In this document: positions 20,153 to 29,872 of the stretch, one piece after another
How positions within the stretch are numbered: position 1 is the stretch's first letter
How the letters are laid out: every line of letters begins with the position of its first letter
Source: Bacteroidaceae bacterium
GTDB lineage: Bacteria > Bacteroidota > Bacteroidia > Bacteroidales > Bacteroidaceae
Length of the DNA: 64,000 bases
Assembly (NCBI GenBank): GCA_017507385.1
Contig: JAFWAX010000002.1
Location: forward strand, 1-64,000
Direction: 5' to 3'
Translations under genes and position numbers: made by a program
The notes under the pieces: model-generated
Told to the model about the DNA's origin: nothing
Databases searched by the model: none
What the model saw: the letters and a program-made list of their open reading frames with translations, nothing else

Positions 20153-20196
20153 ATGCGGTTTTGAGGCTGTCTGTTTATGTAACCTCAAAACCGCAT
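20153..20196 (-). terminator. Inverted repeat between the beta-barrel gene and priA
   Basis: A perfect 14-bp stem (20153-20166 ATGCGGTTTTGAGG, paired with 20183-20196) lies 24 bp after the stop of the beta-barrel gene and 19 bp before the priA ATG on the minus strand. No T tract follows, so it may be an attenuator or a dispersed repeat; it shares words with the rpoB-rpoC spacer repeats. Confidence 0.5.
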
Positions 20197-20220
20197 AATT
20201 GATGTTTGAAAGTGGTCTTG

Positions 20221-20853
20221 TTAGAAGATGTAAGTCAGAGATATCTGATGGGTGTTGTTCTTGAGTTTGCCTTTCACGCCTTGTACAGCTGTGCCAAGAA
20301 CAGATGCTTCTGCAGTCTTGCCGATACCGATGTTGTAGTTGTAGCCTACACGGATGTGCTTGAGGGCAGTTACACCGGCACCGATGTTCCACGAAAATTC
20401 TGATGCGTTCAGTTCCCATCCCTGGCTCATGCCATCAATATTGGAAAGTTTCCAGTTCCTGTCGCCTACGTTCCAAGAGAATTGAGGGCCTGTGGCGAAA
20501 TAGACACTGGCGAGGCTGCTGAATCCAATGGTGTATTTTGCGTTGATAGGCAGTGACACGTAGTGCAGCGTCTTTTTGCCTTCGTTGGTTCCATCAGAAA
20601 GTGCGATGCTCTTGTTGTCGTAGAGAAGAGAAGCCTCAACTCCGAGACCAGCCAAAGGAATGGTCACGTCGGCTGTAACACCTGCGAAGAAGCCTGTACG
20701 GTTGTCGCCATCAAGATTGCCTTGATAGTCTTTCAGGCTGACTGAGTTCATGTTGAGACCTGCTTTAACACCGAATTTGAATTGTGCCTGAGATGGCAGT
20801 GCGAATGAGAGAGCTGCAACGAGTACGGCAAAGCTCAAGATGTTCTTTTTCAT
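20221..20853 (-). CDS. Outer-membrane beta-barrel protein (porin-like)
   Basis: The 210-residue product has a signal peptide (MKKNILSFAVLVAALSFA, cleavage after SQA) and alternating strands such as FKFGVKAGLNMNSVSL, VGVEASLLYDNKS-like and IRVGYNYNIGIG, ending NNTHQISLTYIF with a terminal Phe. It fits the small outer-membrane beta-barrel family (OMP_b-brl type) common in Bacteroidetes. Function unknown. The gene is divergent from mraZ. Confidence 0.85.
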   Translation of the reverse strand: MKKNILSFAVLVAALSFALPSQAQFKFGVKAGLNMNSVSLKDYQGNLDGDNRTGFFAGVTADVTIPLAGLGVEASLLYDNKSIALSDGTNEGKKTLHYVSLPINAKYTIGFSSLASVYFATGPQFSWNVGDRNWKLSNIDGMSQGWELNASEFSWNIGAGVTALKHIRVGYNYNIGIGKTAEASVLGTAVQGVKGKLKNNTHQISLTYIF

Positions 20854-21116
20854 GCGCTTAGAGTTCTTAATGATTAATATTTGTTAATTGTTGAGGACAA
20901 AGTAAATACTTTTTTCTTGAATAAAGAAATATTTAGACAAAAAGTTTTTCGGGAGAGGCTTATTCCGATGAATTTTTGGAGCACTTTCTTCTTTTTTATG
21001 TGTTTCTTGTAATTTTTTCCCCACTTTTTTGTAGAAATGTGGATTTGTGTCAAAATCAGTCGTTTAATAAGTTATAAACACCCGTGTTAATAAGTTTTTT
21101 GAAAAAAAAATAAATA

Positions 21117-21151
21117 TTTGTGGGGAATTGTGGGGAATTTATGTATATTTG
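21117..21151 (+). promoter_or_regulatory. mraZ (dcw) promoter with two MraZ-box-like repeats
   Basis: The -7 box TATATTTG is at 21144-21151 and TTTG at 21117-21120. Between them lie two TGGGG boxes (21121-21125 and 21131-21135) at an exact 10-bp period, inside the direct repeat TGGGGAATTG/TGGGGAATTT. MraZ is known in other bacteria to bind tandem TGGGN boxes spaced by 5 nt in its own promoter, so autoregulation is likely (inference). The rest of 20854-21116 is AT-rich spacer. Confidence 0.75.
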
Positions 21152-21221
21152 CACATTCTTTAACGAAAAAGCTCAAAAGGAGCGTGAAAATCATTGTTAT
21201 TTCATTGAGTTGGATTGTAAA

Positions 21222-21680
21222 ATGCGATTTATAGGAGATTATTCAGCAAAGGCGGATGCTAAAGGGCGTGTGTTCTTGCCAGTAGCATTTAGGAAAATAC
21301 TCGATGCGGAAGGCGAGCAAGGGCTTGTCTTGCGCAAGGATGTTTTCCAGAAGTGCCTGGTGCTGTATCCTGAGTCGGTTTGGAATGCCCAACTTGATGG
21401 TTTGAGAGGTGGCTTGAATCAGTGGAATAGCAAAGACCAGATGATGTTACGTCAATTTGTGGCCGACGCGGAACTGGTAGAGCTTGACAATCAGGGCCGT
21501 TTGCTTATTTCAAAAAATAAGTTGCAATATGCAGGCATTGAAGGAGATGTACGTTTCCTCGCGATGGTTGACCGCATTGAGGTGTGGAGCAAGCAGATGT
21601 TTGAGGCTTTGATGGAACAGTGTGATGCCTTGGGCGGGGAGATGGAGCAGAAGTTCGGTGAAAAAGATGGGTTGTTCTAA
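21222..21680 (+). CDS. mraZ: MraZ, transcriptional regulator of the dcw cluster
   Basis: The 152-residue product has two AbrB-like halves, starting MRFIGDYSAKADAKGRVFLP and later VELDNQGRLLISKNK. MraZ is a DNA-binding repressor of the division and wall cluster. The frame is open 34 codons upstream, but the promoter lies in that stretch and the family N-terminus fits the ATG at 21222. Two matching operator boxes lie about 90-100 bp upstream. Confidence 0.95.
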   Translation: MRFIGDYSAKADAKGRVFLPVAFRKILDAEGEQGLVLRKDVFQKCLVLYPESVWNAQLDGLRGGLNQWNSKDQMMLRQFVADAELVELDNQGRLLISKNKLQYAGIEGDVRFLAMVDRIEVWSKQMFEALMEQCDALGGEMEQKFGEKDGLF

Positions 21681-21697
21681 GGGAAGGAGGATGTGTG

Positions 21698-22618
21698 ATG
21701 GCAGAGAATAGCGATGTGTATCATGTACCGGTGCTTCTGGAGGAGAGTGTAGAGGGGTTGAATATTGGCGAAGGGGGCTGTTTCGTGGATGTGACGTTCG
21801 GGGGAGGAGGACATAGTCGGGAAATTCTTTCAAGACTGAAATCTGATGGTCGTCTGTACAGTTTTGATCAGGATGCAGATGCGGAGAAAAATGCGGAGAG
21901 CTTTGACCGGGAACGCTTTACGTTTGTGAGAAGTAATTTCCGATTTCTGAGGAATTTCATGAAGTATTATGGTGAAGAGGGGATTGACGGACTGCTGGCG
22001 GATCTTGGCGTGAGTTCTCATCACTTTGACGATTCGGAACGAGGCTTTTCTTTTCGATTTGATGGTAAACTTGACATGAGAATGAACCAGCGTGCAGGTA
22101 AGACCGCAGCAGATGTGGTGAACACGTATGACGAGAAGCGTCTTGCGGATATTTTTTACTTGTATGGAGAATTAAAGCAAAGCCGGAAGATTGCTGCGGC
22201 TGTTGTGAAGGCGAGGCAAAGCAAGCGGATAGAAACGGTAGCCGACTTTTTGGAAGTGGTTAAAGTTTTTTTCCGTAGTGAACGGGAAAAGAAGGATATG
22301 GCAAAGGTGTTTCAAGCCTTGAGAATAGAGGTGAACCATGAGATGGATGCTTTGCGTGAAATGCTGAAAGGTGCTACTGACATGCTGAGGCCAGGAGGAA
22401 GGTTGGTGGTGATTACCTATCATTCGTTGGAAGACAGAATTGTTAAGAATTTGATGAAGACGGGGAATGTGGAAGGTCGAGAAGAGAAAGACTTTTATGG
22501 TCGGGTGAATGTGCCGTTCCGCTTGGTGAACAGACAGGTGATTGTACCAAGTGACGAAGAAATGGAACGAAATCCTCGCAGCCGAAGCGCGAAACTGAGA
22601 ATTGCAGAGAAACTATGA
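21698..22618 (+). CDS. rsmH: 16S rRNA (cytosine-1402-N4) methyltransferase
   Basis: The 306-residue product (formerly MraW) methylates C1402 in the decoding centre. It shows YHVPVLLEESVEGL, the SAM-binding FVDVTFGGGGHSREIL, LLADLGVSSHHFDD, GFSFRFDGKLDMRMN and the C-terminal NPRSRSAKLRIAEK. A clear GGAGG (21686-21690) is 7 nt before the ATG at 21698; this decides that start over a GTG at 21695 and is unusual for the phylum. It lies 17 bp after mraZ. Confidence 0.97.
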   Translation: MAENSDVYHVPVLLEESVEGLNIGEGGCFVDVTFGGGGHSREILSRLKSDGRLYSFDQDADAEKNAESFDRERFTFVRSNFRFLRNFMKYYGEEGIDGLLADLGVSSHHFDDSERGFSFRFDGKLDMRMNQRAGKTAADVVNTYDEKRLADIFYLYGELKQSRKIAAAVVKARQSKRIETVADFLEVVKVFFRSEREKKDMAKVFQALRIEVNHEMDALREMLKGATDMLRPGGRLVVITYHSLEDRIVKNLMKTGNVEGREEKDFYGRVNVPFRLVNRQVIVPSDEEMERNPRSRSAKLRIAEKL

Positions 22619-22703
22619 ATCCACGCCTGCAACAGGCGATAAAGTGAGTTGTACATTATTATATTTGAGGAGGAAGAAAAAATCTTCCTAAAACAGGAAT
22701 GTT

Positions 22704-23282
22704 ATGTTGAAGAAAAAGGAAAATCCTAATTTGGAGGAGGAGTTACGAATGGCTCTTCTTGAAGATACTGGGGCTGAGCATGAAGATATGCTGGAAGACC
22801 AGGAGGCTATGGAAGCAAAAGAGGCCATGGAGGCCATGAGGAAGTTTACGGCTGAAGATGAGGATGAGATGGGAGAAATCTCGATCAAGTCTATTCTTGG
22901 AGGTGACTTCCTGATGAGTAAGTTTGTCATCAAGCAAATCATGTTTGTGATTTTTTGTGTGGCTTTGATGATATTATATACAGCTAATAGATATGATAGT
23001 CAGCAGGATGCGATTTTGATAGATAGCTTGAGGAATCATTTGCAGGACGTGAAGTACAATGTGCTAACCCAGTCGAGTGAGCTGATGAATTTGGTTAGAC
23101 AGTCTAACGTAGAGAAAAAGTTGCGGACAACGGACGACAGCTTGTTGCATAATTCCATTACTCCTCCTTTTTTGATTAAGATGGGGGATGATGAGGAGGA
23201 AGAAGAACGCGGGTTGGTGGAAGTTGTTGTAAATCAGGAAGTCCAATCAGTTGATTCCCAAAAGCAGAAGGAACAGATATAG
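22704..23282 (+). CDS. FtsL-like cell division protein
   Basis: The 192-residue bitopic protein has an acidic cytoplasmic tail of about 70 residues, one membrane helix (about 74-94, IMFVIFCVALMILYT) and a periplasmic part with heptad-like leucines, ending in a Glu-rich stretch. It occupies the ftsL slot between rsmH and ftsI and matches the Bacteroidetes FtsL-like family in layout. It probably joins the FtsQ-FtsL-FtsI-FtsW complex. The cytoplasmic tail is longer than in proteobacterial FtsL (about 120 residues in total). Confidence 0.85.
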   Translation: MLKKKENPNLEEELRMALLEDTGAEHEDMLEDQEAMEAKEAMEAMRKFTAEDEDEMGEISIKSILGGDFLMSKFVIKQIMFVIFCVALMILYTANRYDSQQDAILIDSLRNHLQDVKYNVLTQSSELMNLVRQSNVEKKLRTTDDSLLHNSITPPFLIKMGDDEEEEERGLVEVVVNQEVQSVDSQKQKEQI

Positions 23283-23304
23283 TAAGTGGGAAAGGGGGAT
23301 AGTC

Positions 23305-25494
23305 ATGAAATTTGATAAGAAGTATATCAGCACTCGTATTACGGTGATTGTTGTGGTGGCAGCCTTGCTGGTTGTTGCTATCATTGCTCGTGCTGTAGTG
23401 ACGGCTACTGTGGAGAACGAGAAGTGGAAGGAACTGGGTGCGGTGAGTGTCGGTGATACGCTGCCAATGCCTGCTGCTCGAGGCAATATCTTGAGTGCTG
23501 ATGGGCAGTTGATGGCGAGCAGTCTTCCTGATTATAAAGTGTACATCGATTTCTTGTCGGGGGTGGAACGCTATGATTCGCTTGATGCTAACGGCAAAAA
23601 GATCAGAGTGTATGATGCAGAGCAGATGGCAAAGAAGGATACGATGTGGCTGGAAAGTATGGATAGCATTTGTCGAGGTTTGGCGAATATTTGTCCTAAC
23701 TATACGTATGAAGAACATCGAAAACATTTGATGGCGGGCCTTGATGGGCATAAGCGATATTGGGATGTTTCACCGCGTATGGTGCTGAACTTCATTCAGT
23801 ATAATGAATTGATGAAATTGCCCGTTTTCAACAAGAAGAATCGCTATGAAAGTGGTTTGCAGATTATTCCGCTTAATAATAGAAACAAACCATTTGGTTC
23901 TTTGGCGAAGCGTACGCTTGGCGAGATGTTTGGCGCAAAGGATTCTGCGCGTTCGGGCTTGGAACTGGCTTATGACTCTTTGTTGAGGGGAGAGCCGGGA
24001 AAAATGCATAATAAAAAGGTTTTGTCAAAATATCTTTCTATCGTTGACAAGGAACCTGTAGATGGATATGATCTTGTTAGCACAATAGATGTGAGTATGC
24101 AAGACATTTGTGAAAGTGCTCTTCGGGAAAAATTGCATGAGTTGAATGCGTCGATGGGAGTTGTTGTGCTGATGGAGGTGAAGACTGGTGATGTGAAGGC
24201 GATTGTCAACCTGATGCGTTATGATGACGGCAACTATTATGAGGCGAGGAATTATGCGCTTGCGGCTTTGATGGAGCCAGGTTCTACGTTTAAGACCGCT
24301 TCGATTATGGTGGCTCTTGATGACGGTTACATTACACCAAAGACGGTTGTCGATACTGGTAATGGTATTTATAATATGTATGGCGCGAAGATGAAAGACC
24401 ACAACTGGGCTACAAGAGGTGGTTACGGTGTGTTAGATGTGCCGCATATTTTGATGGTTTCCAGCAATATTGGGGTGAGCCGAATAGTGGATGAGAATTA
24501 TCATCATCAGCCTCAAAAGTTTGTGGAGGGATTGCGCCGAGTAGGTATAGGCACTCCGTTGGGACTGCCGTTTGATGGTGCTGCCGATCCCATAATTCGT
24601 ACGCCTAATAAGACGAATTGGTCGAAGACAGCTTTGGCGTGGATGTCTATTGGTTATGAAACTCAGATTCCGCCAATCAGCACAGTGTCGTTCTATAATG
24701 CTATTGCGAATGGCGGTAAGATGGTGCGTCCTCGTTTTGTGAAAGGAATTTCAAAAAAAGGTGAAATGGTTGAGGAGTTTCCTGTTGAAGTGATTAAACC
24801 ACAGATTTGTAAAAAATCGACATTGGATGATATCCAGAATATACTCTATCGTGTTGTGAATGATAAAGAAGGACTGGGGAAAAAGGCAGGTAATCCATAT
24901 TTTCATGTGAGTGGAAAGACTGGTACGGCGCAGGTGGCTACAGGTGGTGGTTATAAAGGAGGGCACAATGAGCATCTTGTCAGTTTCTGTGGCTATTACC
25001 CATCGGAGGAACCTAAATATACGTGTGTTGTGGCCATTCGTCACGCTTATTATGTGGCGAGTGGTGGTGGCCAGGCCGGTCCTGTGTTCTCGAAAATAGC
25101 TCAGCGTATATATTCTAAGGATGTGACGACAGACATCAATGTGGCGCGAGATACTACAGCGGTGTTTGTGCCTGATGTGAAAGATGGGAATGTGATGGCA
25201 GCTCGCTATGTGCTTGACGAACTTGGTTTGAAAGCCCGTGGTGCTCAAGGCTATGAATGGGGAACCGCTACGGTGGGTGATGAGATGGTTGAATTTCAGT
25301 CGGTAGCACAAAATGATAATATGGTTCCTAATGTGGTAGGCATGGGAGCAAAAGATGCTGTTTTAGCGATGACTTCAAAAGGAATAAAAGTCCGGATGAG
25401 AGGGCGAGGAAAGGTTGTGGGGCAGAGTGTAGCTGCCGGCAAACGAGTTGTGAAAGGGCAGACTGTTATGTTAGAACTCAATCATTCAAGATAA
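23305..25494 (+). CDS. ftsI: Division-specific peptidoglycan transpeptidase (PBP3) with PASTA domain
   Basis: The 729-residue penicillin-binding protein has an N-terminal membrane helix (about 10-35), a dimerisation domain starting [17 protein letters not shown], and the transpeptidase domain with nucleophile Ser327 in S327-T-F-K330, S386-S-N388 and K538-T-G540. The C-terminus (about 630-729) holds PASTA-like repeats ([35 protein letters not shown]). It cross-links septal wall. The ATG at 23305 is preferred; the open frame upstream overlaps the FtsL-like gene. Confidence 0.96.
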   Translation: MKFDKKYISTRITVIVVVAALLVVAIIARAVVTATVENEKWKELGAVSVGDTLPMPAARGNILSADGQLMASSLPDYKVYIDFLSGVERYDSLDANGKKIRVYDAEQMAKKDTMWLESMDSICRGLANICPNYTYEEHRKHLMAGLDGHKRYWDVSPRMVLNFIQYNELMKLPVFNKKNRYESGLQIIPLNNRNKPFGSLAKRTLGEMFGAKDSARSGLELAYDSLLRGEPGKMHNKKVLSKYLSIVDKEPVDGYDLVSTIDVSMQDICESALREKLHELNASMGVVVLMEVKTGDVKAIVNLMRYDDGNYYEARNYALAALMEPGSTFKTASIMVALDDGYITPKTVVDTGNGIYNMYGAKMKDHNWATRGGYGVLDVPHILMVSSNIGVSRIVDENYHHQPQKFVEGLRRVGIGTPLGLPFDGAADPIIRTPNKTNWSKTALAWMSIGYETQIPPISTVSFYNAIANGGKMVRPRFVKGISKKGEMVEEFPVEVIKPQICKKSTLDDIQNILYRVVNDKEGLGKKAGNPYFHVSGKTGTAQVATGGGYKGGHNEHLVSFCGYYPSEEPKYTCVVAIRHAYYVASGGGQAGPVFSKIAQRIYSKDVTTDINVARDTTAVFVPDVKDGNVMAARYVLDELGLKARGAQGYEWGTATVGDEMVEFQSVAQNDNMVPNVVGMGAKDAVLAMTSKGIKVRMRGRGKVVGQSVAAGKRVVKGQTVMLELNHSR

Positions 25495-25495
25495 A

Positions 25496-26941
25496 ATGAA
25501 ATTAGAAGAGATTATTTCTGAAATAGAAGTCCTTGAAATAAAGGGTGATGCAACGTGTGAAATCAATGCCGTCCAGATTGATTCTCGTCAGGTGACAGAG
25601 GGGGGTCTGTTTGTGGCTGTGAAGGGTACTTTAGCAGATGGCCATAATTATATAAGTAAGGCGATAGAAAATGGTGCTGTAGCGATACTTTGTGAGGTGA
25701 TGCCAGATCATCTCCTTGAGAATGTGGTGTATGCGAAGGTGGCGAATTCCGAACAGGTTGTAGGACAAGTGGCAACGACTTTTTACGGGAATCCATCTAA
25801 GCAGTTGAAACTCGTGGGTGTGACAGGGACAAACGGTAAAACAACTGTTGCAACTGTTCTTTACGAAATGTTTCGTTGGATGGGCTATAAAGCAGGCTTG
25901 TTATCTACTGTTGCCAATTATATAGATGGAGAAATGATTCCGACAGAACACACGACGCCTGATCCGATTACGCTGAATGCCTTGTTGGCGCGTATGGTGG
26001 AAGCTGGATGTGAGTATGTGTTTATGGAGGTGAGCAGCCACAGCGTTGTACAGAATAGAATAGGGGGATTGACTTTTGAGGGAGGCTTGTTTACGAACGT
26101 TACTCGTGATCATCTGGACTATCACAAAACATTTGATAATTATATTAAAGCTAAAAAGCAATTCTTTGACAATCTGCCAGCTACGTCTTTTGTCGTTACT
26201 AATGCCGATGATAAGAATGGTTTGGTGATGACACAGAATACGAAAGCACAAGTAAAGACCTATTCTGTACATAGTCCAGCTGATTTCAAGGCAAAAATTA
26301 TAGAATGCCATTTTGAGGGAATGTATCTTGTGATGAATGGAAAAGAAGTGGGGGTTCAGTTTATCGGGAAGTTCAATGTGAGCAATTTGCTTGCGGTGTT
26401 TGGAGCGGCTGTCATGCTGGGTGTTCCTGAACAGGAAGTACTTGTTGCTTTGAGTGCTATGAAGCCTGTAAATGGAAGGTTTGAAGCCTTGTGTTCTCCA
26501 ACTGGATATACTGCCATTGTGGATTATGCGCATACTCCTGACGCTTTGGATAATGTGTTGAGTGCGATTCATGAGGTGCTGGATGGGAAAGGAGAGGTGA
26601 TTACAGTCTGTGGAGCAGGTGGCAATCGTGATAAAGGTAAGCGTCCGCTGATGGCTCGCGAGGCTGTGAAGCAGAGCGATAGGGTTATCATTACGAGTGA
26701 CAATCCTCGTTTTGAAGATCCGCAAGAAATCATCAATGATATGCTTGCAGGGCTTGATGAGGAAGAGATGAAGAAAGTTATCTCGATTGTGGATCGTCGG
26801 CAGGCTATCAAGACCGCTTGCATGATGGCAAAAAGTGGTGATGTGATTCTTGTGGCCGGAAAGGGGCATGAGGACTATCAGGATGTGAAAGGAGTGAAAT
26901 ATCATTTTGATGATAAAGAGGAAGTTCGGTCTTGTTTCTGA
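25496..26941 (+). CDS. murE: UDP-MurNAc-L-Ala-D-Glu:2,6-diaminopimelate ligase
   Basis: The 481-residue Mur ligase adds the third stem-peptide residue. The ATP loop is [15 protein letters not shown]. The substrate motif [10 protein letters not shown] contains DNPR, the signature of enzymes that add meso-diaminopimelate rather than lysine. It starts one base after the ftsI stop codon, so the two are probably translationally coupled. Confidence 0.97.
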   Translation: MKLEEIISEIEVLEIKGDATCEINAVQIDSRQVTEGGLFVAVKGTLADGHNYISKAIENGAVAILCEVMPDHLLENVVYAKVANSEQVVGQVATTFYGNPSKQLKLVGVTGTNGKTTVATVLYEMFRWMGYKAGLLSTVANYIDGEMIPTEHTTPDPITLNALLARMVEAGCEYVFMEVSSHSVVQNRIGGLTFEGGLFTNVTRDHLDYHKTFDNYIKAKKQFFDNLPATSFVVTNADDKNGLVMTQNTKAQVKTYSVHSPADFKAKIIECHFEGMYLVMNGKEVGVQFIGKFNVSNLLAVFGAAVMLGVPEQEVLVALSAMKPVNGRFEALCSPTGYTAIVDYAHTPDALDNVLSAIHEVLDGKGEVITVCGAGGNRDKGKRPLMAREAVKQSDRVIITSDNPRFEDPQEIINDMLAGLDEEEMKKVISIVDRRQAIKTACMMAKSGDVILVAGKGHEDYQDVKGVKYHFDDKEEVRSCF

Positions 26942-26977
26942 TGTGAATAAATAGGAGTAATAAAAATATAAAGAGAC

Positions 26978-28237
26978 ATGTTATACGAGTTTTTTGGATA
27001 TTTGGATCGTTTGGACATTCCTGGGGCTGGAGTGTTTAGCTATGTGTCTTTCAGAGCGTTGACTTCGCTGATATTGTCATTGATTATCTCGCTAATTGCT
27101 GGTGAATTTTTCATTAAATATATGCGCAGGAAAAATCACATCGAAGAAGCGCGAGATGCAGCCATAGATCCTTATGGAGTACAGAAAAAAGGTGTTCCTT
27201 CAATGGGTGGAGTGGTGATAATTATGGCAGTGCTTGTTCCTGCTCTTCTCATGGGGCGGCTCGATAATGTTTATATGATTCTGCTGATTGCTACTATCGC
27301 CTTCTTTGGACTTATCGGATTTTTGGATGATAAAATCAAGCTTGGCGGAAATAAAGACGGATTGGCCCCAAGATGGAAAATGCTGGCTCAATTGGCATTT
27401 GGCGTATGTGTTGGCTTGACGCTGTGGCTGAGCCCTGATGCTGTTGTACGTGAAAATGTTGAGCGTGAGATAGGTGATAAGGTTGAGGTGTATCATAAGA
27501 GTCAGGCGCGTAAAAGTACAGTGACAACGGTTCCGTTTTTCAAGAATAATAATATTGATTATTATGAAGTGTTTGATTTTGTGAAAGATGGAAAGACGAA
27601 GCGTGCTTGTGGGTGGATTCTGTTTGTTCTTGTGACAACTTTCGTCATTGCGGCTGTGAGCAATGGAGCCAACCTGAATGACGGAATGGATGGCATGTGT
27701 GCCGGCAATTCAGCTATCATTGGAGTGACATTGGGTATCTTGGCTTATGTGAGCGGACATATTCAGATTGCAAGTTATCTTAATGTGATGTACATACCTG
27801 GTTCTGAGGAGATTGTGGTGTTTTTATGCGCTTTTGTGGGTGCTTTGGTGGGATTTCTCTGGTATAATGCTTACCCTGCAAAAGTCTTTATGGGTGATAC
27901 GGGAAGCCTTGCCATTGGTGGCGTGATAGCTGTCACGGCGGTCATTATTCACAAAGAACTTCTGCTTCCTATTTTGTGTGGCATTTTCTTGATGGAAAGC
28001 GTGTCGGTTATGCTTCAGGTGGCATACGCAAAAAAGGGAAATGCGAGAGGAGAAAAATGGAGAGTCTTTAAGAGAGCGCCGTTCCATGACCATTATCGCC
28101 ACAAGATGGAAGATGGGGTGAAGTACTTGATCAAGCGTCCTCATGGGTTGCTGTTTGAGTCGATGATTACAACAAGGTTCTGGATTGTGACTATTTTGCT
28201 TGCTGCTATAACACTAATAACATTGAAGATAAGATGA
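26978..28237 (+). CDS. mraY: Phospho-MurNAc-pentapeptide transferase
   Basis: The 419-residue multispanning enzyme makes lipid I on the inner face of the cytoplasmic membrane. Catalytic motifs are GFLDDKIKL, NLNDGMDGM, FMGDTGSLAIGG and PFHDHYRHKMEDG. A hydrophilic insert of about 50 residues (about 155-205, KVEVYHKSQARKSTV and following) makes it longer than the E. coli enzyme (360); this insert is usual in Bacteroidetes. It overlaps murD by 4 bp (ATGA). Confidence 0.97.
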   Translation: MLYEFFGYLDRLDIPGAGVFSYVSFRALTSLILSLIISLIAGEFFIKYMRRKNHIEEARDAAIDPYGVQKKGVPSMGGVVIIMAVLVPALLMGRLDNVYMILLIATIAFFGLIGFLDDKIKLGGNKDGLAPRWKMLAQLAFGVCVGLTLWLSPDAVVRENVEREIGDKVEVYHKSQARKSTVTTVPFFKNNNIDYYEVFDFVKDGKTKRACGWILFVLVTTFVIAAVSNGANLNDGMDGMCAGNSAIIGVTLGILAYVSGHIQIASYLNVMYIPGSEEIVVFLCAFVGALVGFLWYNAYPAKVFMGDTGSLAIGGVIAVTAVIIHKELLLPILCGIFLMESVSVMLQVAYAKKGNARGEKWRVFKRAPFHDHYRHKMEDGVKYLIKRPHGLLFESMITTRFWIVTILLAAITLITLKIR

Positions 28238-29565
28238 AAAGGATTGTCGTGCTGGGTGCTGCAGAGAGTGGCGTGGGTGCTGCTGTGCTGGCCCAAAAGA
28301 AAGGATTTGATGTCTTTGTCAGTGACATGTCAAAAATAAAAGACAAGTATAAGGAACTTCTGAACAAGCATGCTATTGTTTGGGAGGAAGGAACTCATAC
28401 AGAGGCACTTATCCTGAATGCGGATGAGGTGATTAAAAGTCCGGGAATCCCGGATGGTGCTCCTGTTGTTCGGAAAATAAAAGAAAAAAATATCCCAATT
28501 ATTTCAGAGATTGAGTTTGCTGGTCGTTATACAAAGGCGAAAATGATCTGTATAACAGGAAGTAATGGCAAGACGACAACAACATCTCTTATTTACCATA
28601 TTCTGAAAAAGGCGGGGTATAATGTGGGATTGGCTGGCAACATCGGAAGCAGCCTTGCTCTTCAGGTGGCAGAGAATGATTTTGACTATTATGTAATAGA
28701 GTTGAGCAGTTTTCAGTTGGACAACATGTATGACTTCAAGGCTGATATTGCTGTGTTGATGAACATTACTCCAGACCACCTTGACCGCTATGAGTTCAAC
28801 ATGCAAAATTATGTGGATTCAAAGATGCGTATTGTTCGGAATCAGACAGAGCAAGATGCGTTTGTCTTTTGGAATGATGACCCGATTGTTGCGGAAGAGT
28901 TGCGGAAGTACAACATAAAGGCAAAGCTGTGCCCTTTCAGCGAGTTTAAGAGCGATAGTGTGATAGGTTATGTGAATGAAGAAGAGTATATTATCGAGGG
29001 TCCGGTTCCTTTCAATATGGAACAGGAAGAACTGGCATTGTGCGGCAAGCATAATCTTTACAACTCTTTGGCTGCTGGCATAACGGCTGATTTGGCTGGC
29101 GTCAGCAATGATAAGATTCGCGAAGGACTGAAGACTTTCGAGGGGGTGGAGCATCGCTTGGAAAAGGTTGCCAGAGTGCGTGGCGTAGAGTTTGTGAATG
29201 ATTCCAAAGCGACAAATGTCAATGCCTGCTGGTATGCGCTCGATAGCATGCGTACTCCTACGGTGCTGATTCTTGGTGGAAAGGATAAGGGAAACGATTA
29301 CTCGGAAATATTTGACCTTGTCAGAGAAAAGTGTATCGGGCTCGTATTCCTTGGGGTGGATAATTCAAAGCTGCATGCAGCATTCGATGGCTTTGGCATT
29401 CCGATTGCTGATGTGCGTAGCATGAAGGACTGTGTGGATGAGTGTTTCAAGATGGCAAAGCCTGGCAGTACCGTGTTGTTGAGTCCTTGCTGTGCAAGTT
29501 TTGATTTGTTCAAGAATATGGAAGATCGTGGCGAACAGTTCAAGGAGTGTGTGAGAAACCTTTAA
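28234..29565 (+). CDS. murD: UDP-MurNAc-L-alanine:D-glutamate ligase
   Basis: The 443-residue Mur ligase adds D-Glu to UDP-MurNAc-L-Ala in the cytosol. It has the N-terminal nucleotide fold (IVVLGAAESGVGAAVLAQKK), ATP loop ITGSNGKTTTTSL, and NDSKATNVNACWYAL near the C-terminal domain. It overlaps mraY by 4 bp. The mobile-looking element at 29569-29766 is inserted right at its stop codon, and the TAA lies in the left direct repeat. Confidence 0.97.
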   Translation: MKRIVVLGAAESGVGAAVLAQKKGFDVFVSDMSKIKDKYKELLNKHAIVWEEGTHTEALILNADEVIKSPGIPDGAPVVRKIKEKNIPIISEIEFAGRYTKAKMICITGSNGKTTTTSLIYHILKKAGYNVGLAGNIGSSLALQVAENDFDYYVIELSSFQLDNMYDFKADIAVLMNITPDHLDRYEFNMQNYVDSKMRIVRNQTEQDAFVFWNDDPIVAEELRKYNIKAKLCPFSEFKSDSVIGYVNEEEYIIEGPVPFNMEQEELALCGKHNLYNSLAAGITADLAGVSNDKIREGLKTFEGVEHRLEKVARVRGVEFVNDSKATNVNACWYALDSMRTPTVLILGGKDKGNDYSEIFDLVREKCIGLVFLGVDNSKLHAAFDGFGIPIADVRSMKDCVDECFKMAKPGSTVLLSPCCASFDLFKNMEDRGEQFKECVRNL

Positions 29566-29774
29566 TTAATGTAAGTTCGGCGAATTTGTATAAAGCATGC
29601 TATTCCCTACGTGTCTACCGTGTGCATAATATTTAAAACACCGTGTGTGAAATATTTCGTAGGCGGTGTTTTAAATATTACGCGCACGGTGGATGCCATG
29701 CTAAGACAACGGGAATCTTGTTTTGCTTAAGTTGATTCATGCAGCTTTTAATTCATCGAATCCACGTTTAATTA
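29561..29774. mobile_element. MITE-like element, family A copy 1, with 8-bp direct repeats
   Basis: Non-coding element of about 198 bp (29569-29766). The ends are imperfect inverted repeats (ATGTAAGTTCGGCGAATT at 29569-29586; AATTCATCGAATCCACGT at 29750-29767) related to the near-perfect ends of the 51.7 kb copy. The centre is a 27-bp-arm palindrome (29617-29643 / 29664-29690). TTTAATTA flanks both sides (29561-29568 and 29767-29774), as expected for a target-site duplication. The whole element aligns with 51679-51874 in inverted orientation. It sits inside the dcw operon; 29775-29872 is plain spacer. Confidence 0.8.
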
Positions 29775-29872
29775 GGTAGTCGTGTCTCCGCGGATGTGCA
29801 GAACTTCTGAAGGGTGTGTTCTTGCAATGTTGGAATGCGGTGAATGGATAGGTATTAAATGATTGAAAAGAT

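Noticed and set aside
20135-20419. 95-codon N-terminal extension of priA
   Set aside because: Cys/His/Arg-rich sequence overlapping the beta-barrel gene; the PriA family N-terminus begins at MLADV.
25901-26905. 334-codon open frame on the minus strand inside murE
   Set aside because: His/Ile/Asn-rich translation of the complementary strand of murE; no known motif.
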